Origin: Serratia plymuthica NBRC 102599
GTDB lineage: Bacteria > Pseudomonadota > Gammaproteobacteria > Enterobacterales > Enterobacteriaceae
Assembly: GCF_001590925.1 (NCBI RefSeq)
Contig: NZ_BCTU01000033.1
Coordinates: forward strand, 1-64,000
Length of the DNA: 64,000 bases
Reading direction: 5' to 3'
Shown here piece by piece: positions 56,372 to 64,000 of this stretch (the stretch's first letter is position 1; every line of letters begins with the position of its first letter). The notes beneath the pieces are model-generated. The model saw nothing but the letters and a program-made list of their open reading frames with translations. It was not told where the DNA came from and did no database searches. A program made the position numbers and the translations under genes.

Positions 56372-57115
56372 TCAGGCCTCTGTCAGCCCACGGACCGAAG
56401 CGATAAACTGTTTTAATTCCTGCGTTTGTGGATTAGCGAACAGCGTGCGGCTGTCGCCCTGCTCCCAAACCTTGCCCTGGTGCATAAACACCACCCGATC
56501 ACCGACCTCGCGAGCAAAGTTCATTTCATGGGTCACCAGAATCAGCGTCATGCCCTCTTTGGCGAGTTGCTCCAGCACCTTCAGCACCTCGCCCACCAGC
56601 TCAGGATCCAGCGCCGAGGTAATTTCGTCACACAGCAGCACCTTAGGGTTCATCGCCAGCGCCCGGGCAATCGCCACGCGCTGCTGCTGCCCGCCGGAAA
56701 GATTGGCCGGTGAATAGTGCATTCGCTCGCCCAGTCCGACCTTGTTCAACATCTCCTCCGCCAGTTCGCGGCATTCGGCGGGGCTTTTTTTCAGCACCCG
56801 GCGCGGCGCCAGCATCACGTTCTCCAACGCGGTCATGTGCGGGAACAAATTAAAGTTCTGAAATACCATACCGATGGAGCGGCTGATTTCACGCGCCTGC
56901 GAATCGCGGTCGGTAATGGTCATGCCGCCCAATTTGATGCTGCCTTCCTGATACCCTTCCAGCCCATTGATACAGCGCAACAGCGTGCTCTTGCCTGAAC
57001 CGCTGCGGCCGATAATCGAAATCACCTGGCCCATGTCGATATCCAGATCCACGCCCTTCAGCACATGGTTCTGGCCGTAATATTTCTGAACCTGATTAAT
57101 TGTGATGAGCGGCAT
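56372..57115 (-). CDS. ABC transporter ATPase, polar amino-acid type
   Basis: 247 residues with Walker A GRSGSGKST, signature LSGGQQQR, Walker B VLLCDEITSAL and the switch His in LVTHEM. Belongs to the GlnQ/HisP type. Overlaps the upstream permease gene by 20 bases. Probably serves uptake of an intermediate such as allantoin, allantoate or another ureide, by context. Confidence 0.95.
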   Translation of the reverse strand: MPLITINQVQKYYGQNHVLKGVDLDIDMGQVISIIGRSGSGKSTLLRCINGLEGYQEGSIKLGGMTITDRDSQAREISRSIGMVFQNFNLFPHMTALENVMLAPRRVLKKSPAECRELAEEMLNKVGLGERMHYSPANLSGGQQQRVAIARALAMNPKVLLCDEITSALDPELVGEVLKVLEQLAKEGMTLILVTHEMNFAREVGDRVVFMHQGKVWEQGDSRTLFANPQTQELKQFIASVRGLTEA

Positions 57116-57752
57116 GGAATTTCTTCTCCAGATAATGGCTGTAACGCGACAGCGGGTAACACATCAGGAAATAGCCCAGCGCGACCAGGCCAAACACTTT
57201 AAACGGCTGATAAGTGACGTTGTTCAGCATGGTGCCGGCCTTGGTCAGCTCGATAAAACCGATGATCGAGGCCAACGCGGTGCCCTTGATCACCTGCACC
57301 GAAAACCCGACGGTGGGCGCGATGGCGATACGTACCGCCTGCGGCACAATCACCCGCGCCAGAGTCTGGCCAAAGCTCAGCCCCAGGCAACGCGACGCTT
57401 CCCACTGCCCTTTCGGCAGGGCAGCGATGCTGCCGGACCAGATATCCACCAGAAAAGCGCTGGTGAACAGTGTCAGCGCCAGCGCGGCGGCAGCCCAGGG
57501 GCTGACGTCGATGCCGAACAGCGCCAGGCCGAAGAACGCCAGGAACAGCTGCATCAGCAGCGGCGTGCCCTGAAACAGCTCGGAATAGAAGCGGACAAAA
57601 CGCATCGCCCACTTGCGCTTGCTCAGGCGCAGCAATAACAGCGGCAGCGTCACCAAAGTACCGCCGAAGAACGCCGTCAGCGACAGCAGCAACGTCCAGC
57701 GCGCCGCCAGCAGCAGATTGCGCACAATGTCCCAGTCGGTAAAAGTCAGCAT
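57096..57752 (-). CDS. ABC transporter permease, polar amino-acid type (1)
   Basis: 218 residues, about five membrane segments, with the EAA-type loop EASRCLGLSFGQTLARVIVPQA. Overlaps its partner permease gene by one base. The two different permeases suggest a heterodimeric channel. Confidence 0.94.
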   Translation of the reverse strand: MLTFTDWDIVRNLLLAARWTLLLSLTAFFGGTLVTLPLLLLRLSKRKWAMRFVRFYSELFQGTPLLMQLFLAFFGLALFGIDVSPWAAAALALTLFTSAFLVDIWSGSIAALPKGQWEASRCLGLSFGQTLARVIVPQAVRIAIAPTVGFSVQVIKGTALASIIGFIELTKAGTMLNNVTYQPFKVFGLVALGYFLMCYPLSRYSHYLEKKFHAAHHN

Positions 57753-58417
57753 CAGCCCTGGCTCCCCAAAAAGCGCCGTCCGGCGGCCAGCAACAGCTGG
57801 CGCATCAATACCGATAACAGCAGATAAAACAGCGTCGTCACCAGATACACCTCAAAACTGAGGAACGTGCGCGACTGGATCAGGTTGGCGGCGAAGGTCA
57901 ATTCTTCGAACGACACCTGCGACACCACCGATGATCCCAGCATGACGATAATGCACTGGCTGACCAGCGCCGGATAAATTCGCTGCAACGACGGCGGCAG
58001 CACAATGCGCAGAAACGTCTGGCTGCGGCTGAACCCCAGCACTCGCCCAGCTTCCCACTGGCCTTTCGGCGTCACCTGAATGCCGGCACGAATGATTTCG
58101 GTGCTGTAGGCGCCCAGGTTGATCACCATCGCCAACAGCGCCGCCTGCCCGGCGGTCAGTTTCCAGCCCAGGCTAGGCAGGCCGAACACGATGAAGAACA
58201 GCTGCACCACAAACGGCGTATTGCGCACTACCTCGACGTAAATGCCCCAAATATGGCTAAGCAGGTTAGCCTTGCCGCTGCGGATTGCCGCGCCGCAAAT
58301 CCCCAGCGCGACGCCCATCAAAGTGGCCAATGCCGTCAGCTCGATGGTGGTCAGCAGACCGGCCAGCAGTTCGGGCATATAGGGCCACAGAGCGGGAAAA
58401 TTCAGCTGATAGGTCAT
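57752..58417 (-). CDS. ABC transporter permease, polar amino-acid type (2)
   Basis: 221 residues, about five membrane segments, with TPFVVQLFFIVFGLPSLG and the EAA loop EAGRVLGFSRSQTFLRIVLPPS. Twelve bases after the binding-protein gene; partner of the permease encoded downstream. Confidence 0.94.
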   Translation of the reverse strand: MTYQLNFPALWPYMPELLAGLLTTIELTALATLMGVALGICGAAIRSGKANLLSHIWGIYVEVVRNTPFVVQLFFIVFGLPSLGWKLTAGQAALLAMVINLGAYSTEIIRAGIQVTPKGQWEAGRVLGFSRSQTFLRIVLPPSLQRIYPALVSQCIIVMLGSSVVSQVSFEELTFAANLIQSRTFLSFEVYLVTTLFYLLLSVLMRQLLLAAGRRFLGSQG

Positions 58418-58429
58418 CAGGCGCTCCCG

Positions 58430-59221
58430 TTATGCACCAAGGTTGGCAGGCAGCGGCGCTTTCAGCCATTTTTCCGACAGGCCGTTCAGGGTGTTGTCCT
58501 TCAGTGCCTGTTCAATCAGCTCATCCACTTTCGCTTTCAACGCCGGTTCCCCCAGGCGCAGGCCAACGAAGCACGGCGAGTCTTTTAGCATAAACTTGGC
58601 GACCGGCGCTTTGGTCGGGTTCTGCCGCGCGATGGCGCTCACCACCAGATTGCCGGTGGCGATGTACTGCACCTGGCCGGACAGGTAGGCCGACAGCGTG
58701 GTGTTGTTATCCTCATAGCGCTTGATCTGCGCGCCCTTCGGTGCGGTATCGCTCAGCACCATGTCTTCGACCGCGCCGCGCGTCACGCCGACGGTTTTGC
58801 CGTCCAGCTGTGCGGCATCGCCCAGTACCGCCTCTTTCGGCCCGAAGACCCCGAGGAAGAACGGCGCATAGGCGCGGCTAAACGCAATGGTCTTCTCGCG
58901 TTCCGGGTTTTTGCCCAGGCTGGAGATCACCAGATCGACCTTGTTGGTTTGCAGATAAGGCACCCGGTTGGCGCTGGTGACCGGCACCAACTGCAACTTA
59001 AGTTTCATCTTGTCGGCCAGATAATGCGCCATGTCGATGTCATAACCCTGCGGCTGCAGATCGGTGCCCACGGATCCAAACGGCGGGAAGTCCTGCGGTA
59101 CAGCCACCCGCAGCACGCCGCGCTGCTGGATCTCCTGTAATTGATCCGCCATCGCAGAGGCGGCCTGCGCCATCAGCAAAACCGCACCCAATGTCGCTAC
59201 CCCGATTTTCTTGAAGTTCAT
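58430..59221 (-). CDS. ABC transporter periplasmic binding protein
   Basis: 263 residues with a signal peptide (cleavage near ASAMA-D) and a type II binding-protein fold: QQRGVLRVAVPQDFPPFGSVG, GYDIDMAHYLADKM, KVDLVISSLGKNPEREKTIAFS. First gene of the leftward operon, about 43 bases after the predicted start of a sigma-54 promoter. Ligand unknown; family members bind amino acids, but the linked enzymes point to a purine-derived ureide. Confidence 0.94.
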   Translation of the reverse strand: MNFKKIGVATLGAVLLMAQAASAMADQLQEIQQRGVLRVAVPQDFPPFGSVGTDLQPQGYDIDMAHYLADKMKLKLQLVPVTSANRVPYLQTNKVDLVISSLGKNPEREKTIAFSRAYAPFFLGVFGPKEAVLGDAAQLDGKTVGVTRGAVEDMVLSDTAPKGAQIKRYEDNNTTLSAYLSGQVQYIATGNLVVSAIARQNPTKAPVAKFMLKDSPCFVGLRLGEPALKAKVDELIEQALKDNTLNGLSEKWLKAPLPANLGA

Positions 59222-59274
59222 AGATTATCCCCGATGGTGAAGTGATGAAACAAAAGATTCTTTGACTATCACTT

Positions 59275-59290
59275 TGCAACTAATGTGCCA
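59275..59290 (-). promoter_or_regulatory. Sigma-54 promoter of the ABC-hpxJK-uraDH operon
   Basis: On the minus strand TGGCAC-ATTAG-TTGCA, a full match to the -24/-12 consensus with correct spacing. Transcription would begin near 59264, about 43 bases before the first gene. Confidence 0.85.
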
Positions 59291-59400
59291 ATCGACCGCG
59301 CGGGGAACGTTCTGCTTTATTGCCCGTAAGTTAAGGCATCAGAAGGGGATTTCCCCTGCCGCTGCAGCGGCGGAGGAAAGGCATAAAGTGGGGAAAAATG

Positions 59401-59435
59401 TGCACCACCAAAGTGCAAAAGCACCAAAATAGCGC
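59401..59435 (-). promoter_or_regulatory. NtrC-like upstream activator sites
   Basis: TGCACCA-CCA-AAGTGCA (59401-59417) matches the NtrC dyad TGCACCA-N3-TGGTGCA at 12 of 14 positions; a weaker copy, GCACCA-AAA-TAGCGC, lies at 59421-59435. Centres are about 145 and 164 bases upstream of the predicted sigma-54 start, a usual NtrC distance. Confidence 0.72.
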
Positions 59436-59440
59436 TGAGA

Positions 59441-60280
59441 TCAGCGCTGTTCCAGCTCGTCCAAATCGTTATACAGGTCAGCGATCTGATGAATGCGCTG
59501 CCGCCCTTGCGCCAACGTCTCGTGCAGCAAAGCGTTGCTGAGCAGGTTAGCCAGGCTCATGGCGGCTGAGTAGCTGTCAAAGGCGGAAACGCTGTCAAGC
59601 GGCGCCGCCAGATGCCAGCTCGCCAGCGGGATCAGCGCCTGCGCCTGCGGTTCGCACACCAGCAGCGTCGGCACCTGCTGGACCTGCAATTGCGTTAGCA
59701 ACGCCCGCAACTGGCGCGGTCGGCGGCGAAATGCCACCACCACCGCCACATCCTGCGTACTCAGATCGACCAGTTCTTCGGCCAGCGTCTGCCCAGGCTG
59801 TGGCACCAGCAACACATTTTCGCGCACCTGCATCAGTTGCTGGCGCAGGTGCATCGCCACCGGATAGCTGTTGCGAAACCCCATCAGCACCACCCGGCGC
59901 GCCTGGACCAGCGCGGCGATCACCGCGTTGAACTGGTTTGCATCAATATGGTTCACCCAGTGCGTGAGATTGGCCATTTCCTGCTTGTAGTGACGCGCCA
60001 GCAGGGTGTTGCCCTGCACCGCATCGCGGTTATCGGTCAACGGCATGCCGCTCTGGCGCAGGGTGCGCAGTTCGTCGCGCATTTCGCGGTAGCTTTGGTA
60101 ACCCAGTCGCTTGAACAAACGGCTGACGGTAGCCTTGGAAACGCCGCTCAGGCGTGCCAGCTCGGCGCTGTTGTAGCTGATCAGGTCATCGAAGTGATCG
60201 AAGATAAAATCGGCCACCCGCTGTTCCTGCGGCGTCAACTGCGGGTATTCACTGCGCAGGCGTTCATCAATCTGCTTCAT
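59441..60280 (-). CDS. RpiR/MurR-family transcriptional regulator
   Basis: 279 residues from the ATG at 60280 (AGGAG upstream); longer in-frame starts lack a ribosome site. N-terminal helix-turn-helix domain (QLTPQEQRVADFIFDHFDDL, SGVSKATVSRLFKRLGYQSY) and a C-terminal SIS sugar/ligand-binding domain (VVLMGFRNSYPVAMHLRQQL). Lies between the leftward transporter/hpx operon and the rightward hpxWXYZ operon, so probably controls one or both in response to a pathway intermediate. Confidence 0.93.
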   Translation of the reverse strand: MKQIDERLRSEYPQLTPQEQRVADFIFDHFDDLISYNSAELARLSGVSKATVSRLFKRLGYQSYREMRDELRTLRQSGMPLTDNRDAVQGNTLLARHYKQEMANLTHWVNHIDANQFNAVIAALVQARRVVLMGFRNSYPVAMHLRQQLMQVRENVLLVPQPGQTLAEELVDLSTQDVAVVVAFRRRPRQLRALLTQLQVQQVPTLLVCEPQAQALIPLASWHLAAPLDSVSAFDSYSAAMSLANLLSNALLHETLAQGRQRIHQIADLYNDLDELEQR

Positions 60281-60368
60281 CGCCACTCCTGCTGTAACGT
60301 TCGTTTCAGCGGAACATAACACGGCCAATCCACCTGCTGGCAAGCAATTATTGTCCCCCGGAAAAATA

Positions 60369-60384
60369 TGGAACGCCTCTTGCT
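60369..60384 (+). promoter_or_regulatory. Sigma-54 promoter of hpxWXYZ
   Basis: TGGAAC-GCCTC-TTGCT, one base off the -24 consensus TGGCAC and a perfect -12 with correct spacing. Start expected near 60395, about 30 bases before hpxW. No clear NtrC dyad was found upstream. Confidence 0.75.
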
Positions 60385-60424
60385 TGTATTGAATCAGATG
60401 CTGACCTCAAAAAAGGGCCAAGAA

Positions 60425-62011
60425 ATGATTAACAGCAACACCGCGCCATTGGGCATGGCGGTCACGCCGCATCACCTCGCCAGCGAAAGCGCACTGGCGG
60501 TCCTGCGCGAAGGCGGTAACGCCATTGAGGCGATGGTCGCCGCGGCCGCCACTATCGCGGTGGTTTACCCGCACATGAACGGCCTGGGCGGCGACGGTTT
60601 CTGGCTGATTGTTCCGCCGCAGGGCGATCCGGTCGCGATTGACGCCAGCGGTGCCGCCGGTTCCCTGGCTACGCTGGATTTCTACGCCGGTGAAAGTCAT
60701 ATTCCGCACCGTGGGCCGAAGGCGGCGCTGACCGTGGCCGGCACCGTCGGCGGCTGGCAAGCCGCGCTGGATTACTCCGCCGAATTGGGCAATGAGCCGT
60801 TACCGCTGCCGCGCCTGTTGGCCGATGCCATTCGCTATGCGGCGGACGGCATTCCGGTCACCGCCTCGCAGGAAGCCGCCACCCGCAGCAAATATCATGA
60901 ATTGGCGGAGCTGGAACATTTTGCCCGCACTTACCTGCCGCACGGGGAAATCCCTCACGCCGGCCAACGTTTCTGCCAACCGCAACTGGCAGATACCCTG
61001 ATCGCGCTGACCGAAGACGGGTTAGACAGCTTCTATCGCGGCCCATTGGCGCACAACATGGCAGCGGATATGGCCCGGCTGGGCATGCCGCTCACCGCGC
61101 AGGATCTGGCGGATTACCGACCGCGCCGCCGCACGCCGCTGCGGCTGGAGCATCAGAAAGGCGAAGTTTTCAATCTGACGCCGCCCACTCAGGGCCTGGT
61201 GTCGCTGGCTATCCTCGGGCTGACCGATCGGCTACCGCTCGCCGGCCAAAGCGAAGGCGCCGTGGTGCACGGCATTGTGGAGGCCACCAAATTGGCTTTC
61301 GGCCTACGCGATCAATTCATCACCGATCCTCGCCATATGACGCAGGATCCGCAGGCGCTGCTGGAAGCCGAGCATTTGGATGCGTTGGCCAAACGCATCG
61401 ATCCCCACCAGGCCGCCACCTGGGGGAAAGGCAAAGGCCCGGGCGACACCGTTTGGATGGGGGTGATGGACAGCAGCGGTCTGGCGGTATCCTTTATTCA
61501 GAGCATTTATCACGAATTCGGCAGCGGCGTCGTTCTGCCGCACAGCGGCGTGCTGTGGCAAAACCGCGGCGCGTCATTCAGCCTGGATGCCGCCCACCTG
61601 CTGGCGCTGGCGCCAGGCAAACAGCCGTTCCACACCCTTAACCCGGCCGCCGCACGCCTGTATGACGGGCGTACCCTGGTCTATGGATCTATGGGCGGTG
61701 ACGGCCAGCCGCAAACCCAGGCAGCGGTATTTGTCCGCCACGTGGTGCAAGGGTTGCCGCTGCAACAGGCCATCAGCGCGCCGCGCTGGCTGCTCGGCCG
61801 CACCTGGGGCGAAAGCTCGGACTCCCTGAAGCTGGAGGGCCGTTTCAGCGCAGAAACCGTGGAGTATCTGCGCCGGCGCGGCCATGAGGTGGAGTTGCTG
61901 CCCGATTTCAGCGAGGCGGTCGGCCATGCCGGCGCGATCGTTCGTCATACCAACGGCATGCTGGAAGGCGCTTTTGACCCGCGCAGCAACGGCAGCGCCG
62001 CCGGCTTTTAG
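60425..62011 (+). CDS. hpxW: Oxamate amidohydrolase proenzyme (HpxW)
   Basis: Ntn-hydrolase of the gamma-glutamyltransferase fold that splits oxamate to oxalate and ammonia. 528 residues from the ATG at 60425 (MINSNTAPLG). A longer in-frame ATG at 60368 lies inside the -24 element of the sigma-54 promoter and cannot be used from it. Autocleavage is expected before the Thr in GPGDTVWMGVMDSS, which becomes the nucleophile. Other strings: GGNAIEAMVAAAATIAVVYPHMNGLGGDGF and YGSMGGDGQPQTQ in the small subunit. First gene of the operon. Confidence 0.95.
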   Translation: MINSNTAPLGMAVTPHHLASESALAVLREGGNAIEAMVAAAATIAVVYPHMNGLGGDGFWLIVPPQGDPVAIDASGAAGSLATLDFYAGESHIPHRGPKAALTVAGTVGGWQAALDYSAELGNEPLPLPRLLADAIRYAADGIPVTASQEAATRSKYHELAELEHFARTYLPHGEIPHAGQRFCQPQLADTLIALTEDGLDSFYRGPLAHNMAADMARLGMPLTAQDLADYRPRRRTPLRLEHQKGEVFNLTPPTQGLVSLAILGLTDRLPLAGQSEGAVVHGIVEATKLAFGLRDQFITDPRHMTQDPQALLEAEHLDALAKRIDPHQAATWGKGKGPGDTVWMGVMDSSGLAVSFIQSIYHEFGSGVVLPHSGVLWQNRGASFSLDAAHLLALAPGKQPFHTLNPAAARLYDGRTLVYGSMGGDGQPQTQAAVFVRHVVQGLPLQQAISAPRWLLGRTWGESSDSLKLEGRFSAETVEYLRRRGHEVELLPDFSEAVGHAGAIVRHTNGMLEGAFDPRSNGSAAGF

Positions 62012-62035
62012 ACACCATGTTAAAGGGGAATATCT

Positions 62036-62227
62036 ATGAACAACCTGCCTGCCACCGACTGGGCGGCCTATATCAGCCAGATGGAGGCGATATTGGCTCT
62101 GGAAATGGATGACGCGCGCCGCCAGGAGCTGCTGACCCAGTTCAACCGCATCGCCGCGATGGCAGAACCGCTGATGGCCTTCCCGCTCGATCAACGCCTG
62201 GAGATTGCCGGGGTGTATCGCGCATGA
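62036..62227 (+). CDS. hpxX: HpxX, oxalurate catabolism protein (DUF4089)
   Basis: 63-residue helical protein, WAAYISQMEAILALEMDD then FNRIAAMAEPLMAFPLD, the DUF4089 pattern. Encoded between hpxW and the amidase and overlapping the latter by four bases (ATGA). It is probably a small partner subunit of the amidase, like GatC for GatA. Confidence 0.92.
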   Translation: MNNLPATDWAAYISQMEAILALEMDDARRQELLTQFNRIAAMAEPLMAFPLDQRLEIAGVYRA

Positions 62228-63624
62228 ATCCGTTAAGCGTACTATCGATCGCCGAGATCCGCGCCGCCCTTAAACAGGGGGCGATTTCCGCGCGCGAAAT
62301 CGCCCAGCAAACGCTGGAGAATATCGACACGTTCAACCCTTCACTGAACGCCTATACCCACATCACCCGCGAGCGGATGCTGAGTGAAGCCGATCACCTC
62401 GATCGCCTCCGCGCCAAGGGGCAGACGTTGCCGAGCCTGGCGGCCATCCCCTACGCGGTGAAAAACCTGTTCGACGTCACCGGCGAAACCACTCTGGCCG
62501 GTGCCAGCCTGTTCAGCGACCGTGCGCCCGCCAAACAAGACGCCTGGGCAGTGGGCAAACTGGCGGCACAAGGCGCGCTGCTCTCCGGCATGCTGAACAT
62601 GGATGCCTACGCCTACGGCTTTACCACCGAAAATAGCCACTACGGCGCAAGCCGCAACCCGCACGACACCACGCGCATTGCCGGCGGATCTTCCGGCGGC
62701 TCGGCGGCCGCGGTCGCCGCCGGGCTGGTGACCTTCTCGCTCGGCAGCGACACCAACGGCTCGATCCGCGTACCCTCATCGCTGTGCGGCATTTACGGGC
62801 TGAAACCGACCTTCGGCCGCCTGTCGCGCAGCGGCAGCCAACCCTTTGTCGCCAGCCTGGATCATGTGGGGCCTTTCGCCCGCCGGGTGCGGGATCTGGC
62901 GGCGGTGTACGACGTGATGCAGGGCACCGATATCGAAGACCGCTTTCAGGCGGAAAAACCGATCACCCAAACCGAATCGCTGCTGCCACGCGGCCAGCAG
63001 GGGCTGCGTTGTGCGGTGCTCGCAGGCTATTTCCAGCAGTGGTGTAATGACGACGCCAAAGCCGCCGTGCAACAGGTCGCGATGGCGCTGGAGGCCTGTG
63101 CCGAGGTTGAGCTGCCGCAGGCTGAACTGGCGCGTTCGGCGGCGTTTATTATCAGTGCCGCCGAGGGGGGCAATCACTATCTGCCGCAGTTGCGCAGCCA
63201 GCCGGAACGTTTTGAGCCGCTGTCGCGTGAGCGACTGTTGGCAGGCGCCATGCTGCCCGCAGCCTGGTATGTGCAAGCGCAACGCTTCCGCGCCCATTTC
63301 CAACAGCAAGTGCTGCCGCTGTTTGAACACTGGGATATTCTCATCGCCCCGGCAACGCCATGCAGCGCGACCAGCCTGGGTCAGGAAACGATGCGCATCA
63401 ATGGTGCCGATCTGCCGATCCGCGCCAGCATGGGTATGTTGACGCAGCCGATTTCGTTCCTCGGCCTGCCGGTGGTGACGGTGCCGCTGAAAACCGCCTC
63501 GGGGTTGCCCATCGGCCTGCAACTTATCGCCCCGCCATGGCGTGAAGATTTGGCGCTGCGCGCCGCCTATGCGCTGGAGCAACGCGGCGTGGCGAATTGT
63601 TCCTTACCGGCAAAACAGGGTTAA
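62224..63624 (+). CDS. hpxY: HpxY, AtzE-type amidase
   Basis: Amidase-signature family, 466 residues. Catalytic Ser-cisSer-Lys triad visible: Lys in PYAVKNLFDV, and the Gly/Ser signature GGSSGGSAAAVAAGL with the nucleophile Ser in TNGSIRVPSSL. Likely acts on oxalurate or a related ureide with HpxX. Directly followed by hpxZ. Confidence 0.93.
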   Translation: MNPLSVLSIAEIRAALKQGAISAREIAQQTLENIDTFNPSLNAYTHITRERMLSEADHLDRLRAKGQTLPSLAAIPYAVKNLFDVTGETTLAGASLFSDRAPAKQDAWAVGKLAAQGALLSGMLNMDAYAYGFTTENSHYGASRNPHDTTRIAGGSSGGSAAAVAAGLVTFSLGSDTNGSIRVPSSLCGIYGLKPTFGRLSRSGSQPFVASLDHVGPFARRVRDLAAVYDVMQGTDIEDRFQAEKPITQTESLLPRGQQGLRCAVLAGYFQQWCNDDAKAAVQQVAMALEACAEVELPQAELARSAAFIISAAEGGNHYLPQLRSQPERFEPLSRERLLAGAMLPAAWYVQAQRFRAHFQQQVLPLFEHWDILIAPATPCSATSLGQETMRINGADLPIRASMGMLTQPISFLGLPVVTVPLKTASGLPIGLQLIAPPWREDLALRAAYALEQRGVANCSLPAKQG

Positions 63625-63627
63625 TGG

Positions 63628-64000
63628 ATGAAAAGTGAATATATCGACCGGCCGGCGGTACTGGCTGAAGTGAACGCCGCGTTTTATCGCTATGAACAGG
63701 CGCTGATCGGCAATGACATTGACGTATTGGATGAGCTGTTCTGGCACGACGGGCGTACCGTTCGCTACGGCGCGACGGAAAATCTGTACGGCATCGATCA
63801 GATCCGCGATTTCCGTCGGCAACGGCCGTCGCAAGGGTTGGATCGCCTCCTGGAGAACACCGTCATTACCACCTACGGTGATGATATGGCGGTTGCCAGC
63901 ACCGAGTTTCGCCGCCCGGGCAGCGAACGCGTCGGCCGCCAGATGCAAACCTGGGTCAAGCTGGCCTGCGGCTGGCGCATCGTGGCCGCGCACGTGAGTG
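63628..64000 (+). CDS. hpxZ: HpxZ, oxalurate catabolism protein (partial)
   Basis: SnoaL-like small protein (DUF3225) running off the right edge after 124 codons. ATG at 63628 with AGGG upstream; an overlapping ATG at 63624 ends after four codons. Strings: FYRYEQALIGNDIDVLDELFW, VRYGATENLYGIDQI, RQMQTWVKL. Function unknown; constant companion of HpxWXY. Confidence 0.93.
   Translation, partial: MKSEYIDRPAVLAEVNAAFYRYEQALIGNDIDVLDELFWHDGRTVRYGATENLYGIDQIRDFRRQRPSQGLDRLLENTVITTYGDDMAVASTEFRRPGSERVGRQMQTWVKLACGWRIVAAHVS

Overview
The window looks like chromosome of an enterobacterium, most likely Serratia or a close relative. The reasons are the gene order dinB / dpaA(yafK)-yafJ-gmhA-fadE, an nqrABCDEF-apbE-nqrM operon, a complete methionine-salvage (mtn) block and an hpx-type purine/oxamate catabolism block. 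The species cannot be fixed from sequence alone.

Positions 1-29760 are a type VI secretion (T6SS) island, visibly richer in A+T than the rest. A leftward operon runs clpV, then a complete chaperone-usher fimbrial block (pilin, chaperone, usher, minor pilin), then tssB, tssC, hcp, tssJ, tssK, tssL, tssM, an unknown gene and an extended vgrG that runs off the left edge. A divergent rightward operon runs tssF, tssG, tssA, a two-domain fimbrial tip adhesin, a GlcNAc-type glycosyltransferase, a membrane protein with an OmpA-like domain and an Eag/DcrB-like chaperone. So a fimbria, its adhesin and a glycosyltransferase are woven into a secretion locus. No tssE is visible. The 424-base region between the two operons holds two copies of a palindromic site 55 bases apart with a G8 tract between them. 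tssM contains an in-frame A10 tract with early stops in both other frames.

29843-44713 is conserved core: SOS-controlled dinB (LexA box), a periplasmic GDPD-like protein that has lost several expected metal ligands, nqrM-apbE-nqrFEDCBA, dpaA, yafJ, gmhA and fadE (with a FadR-type operator). 44848-45145 holds a hok/sok-type I toxin-antitoxin locus with a 50-residue toxin.

45200-51530 is methionine salvage: mtnK and mtnA divergent around met boxes, mtnBCD divergent from mtnE-mtnU around a second met-box pair. 51573-64000 is purine/oxamate nitrogen recovery: a leftward operon (amino-acid-type ABC transporter, hpxJ, hpxK, uraD, uraH, purine permease), an RpiR-type regulator and a rightward hpxWXYZ operon whose last gene runs off the right edge. 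Both operons have a recognisable sigma-54 promoter; the leftward one also has an NtrC-like upstream site at the expected distance, which fits control by nitrogen limitation.
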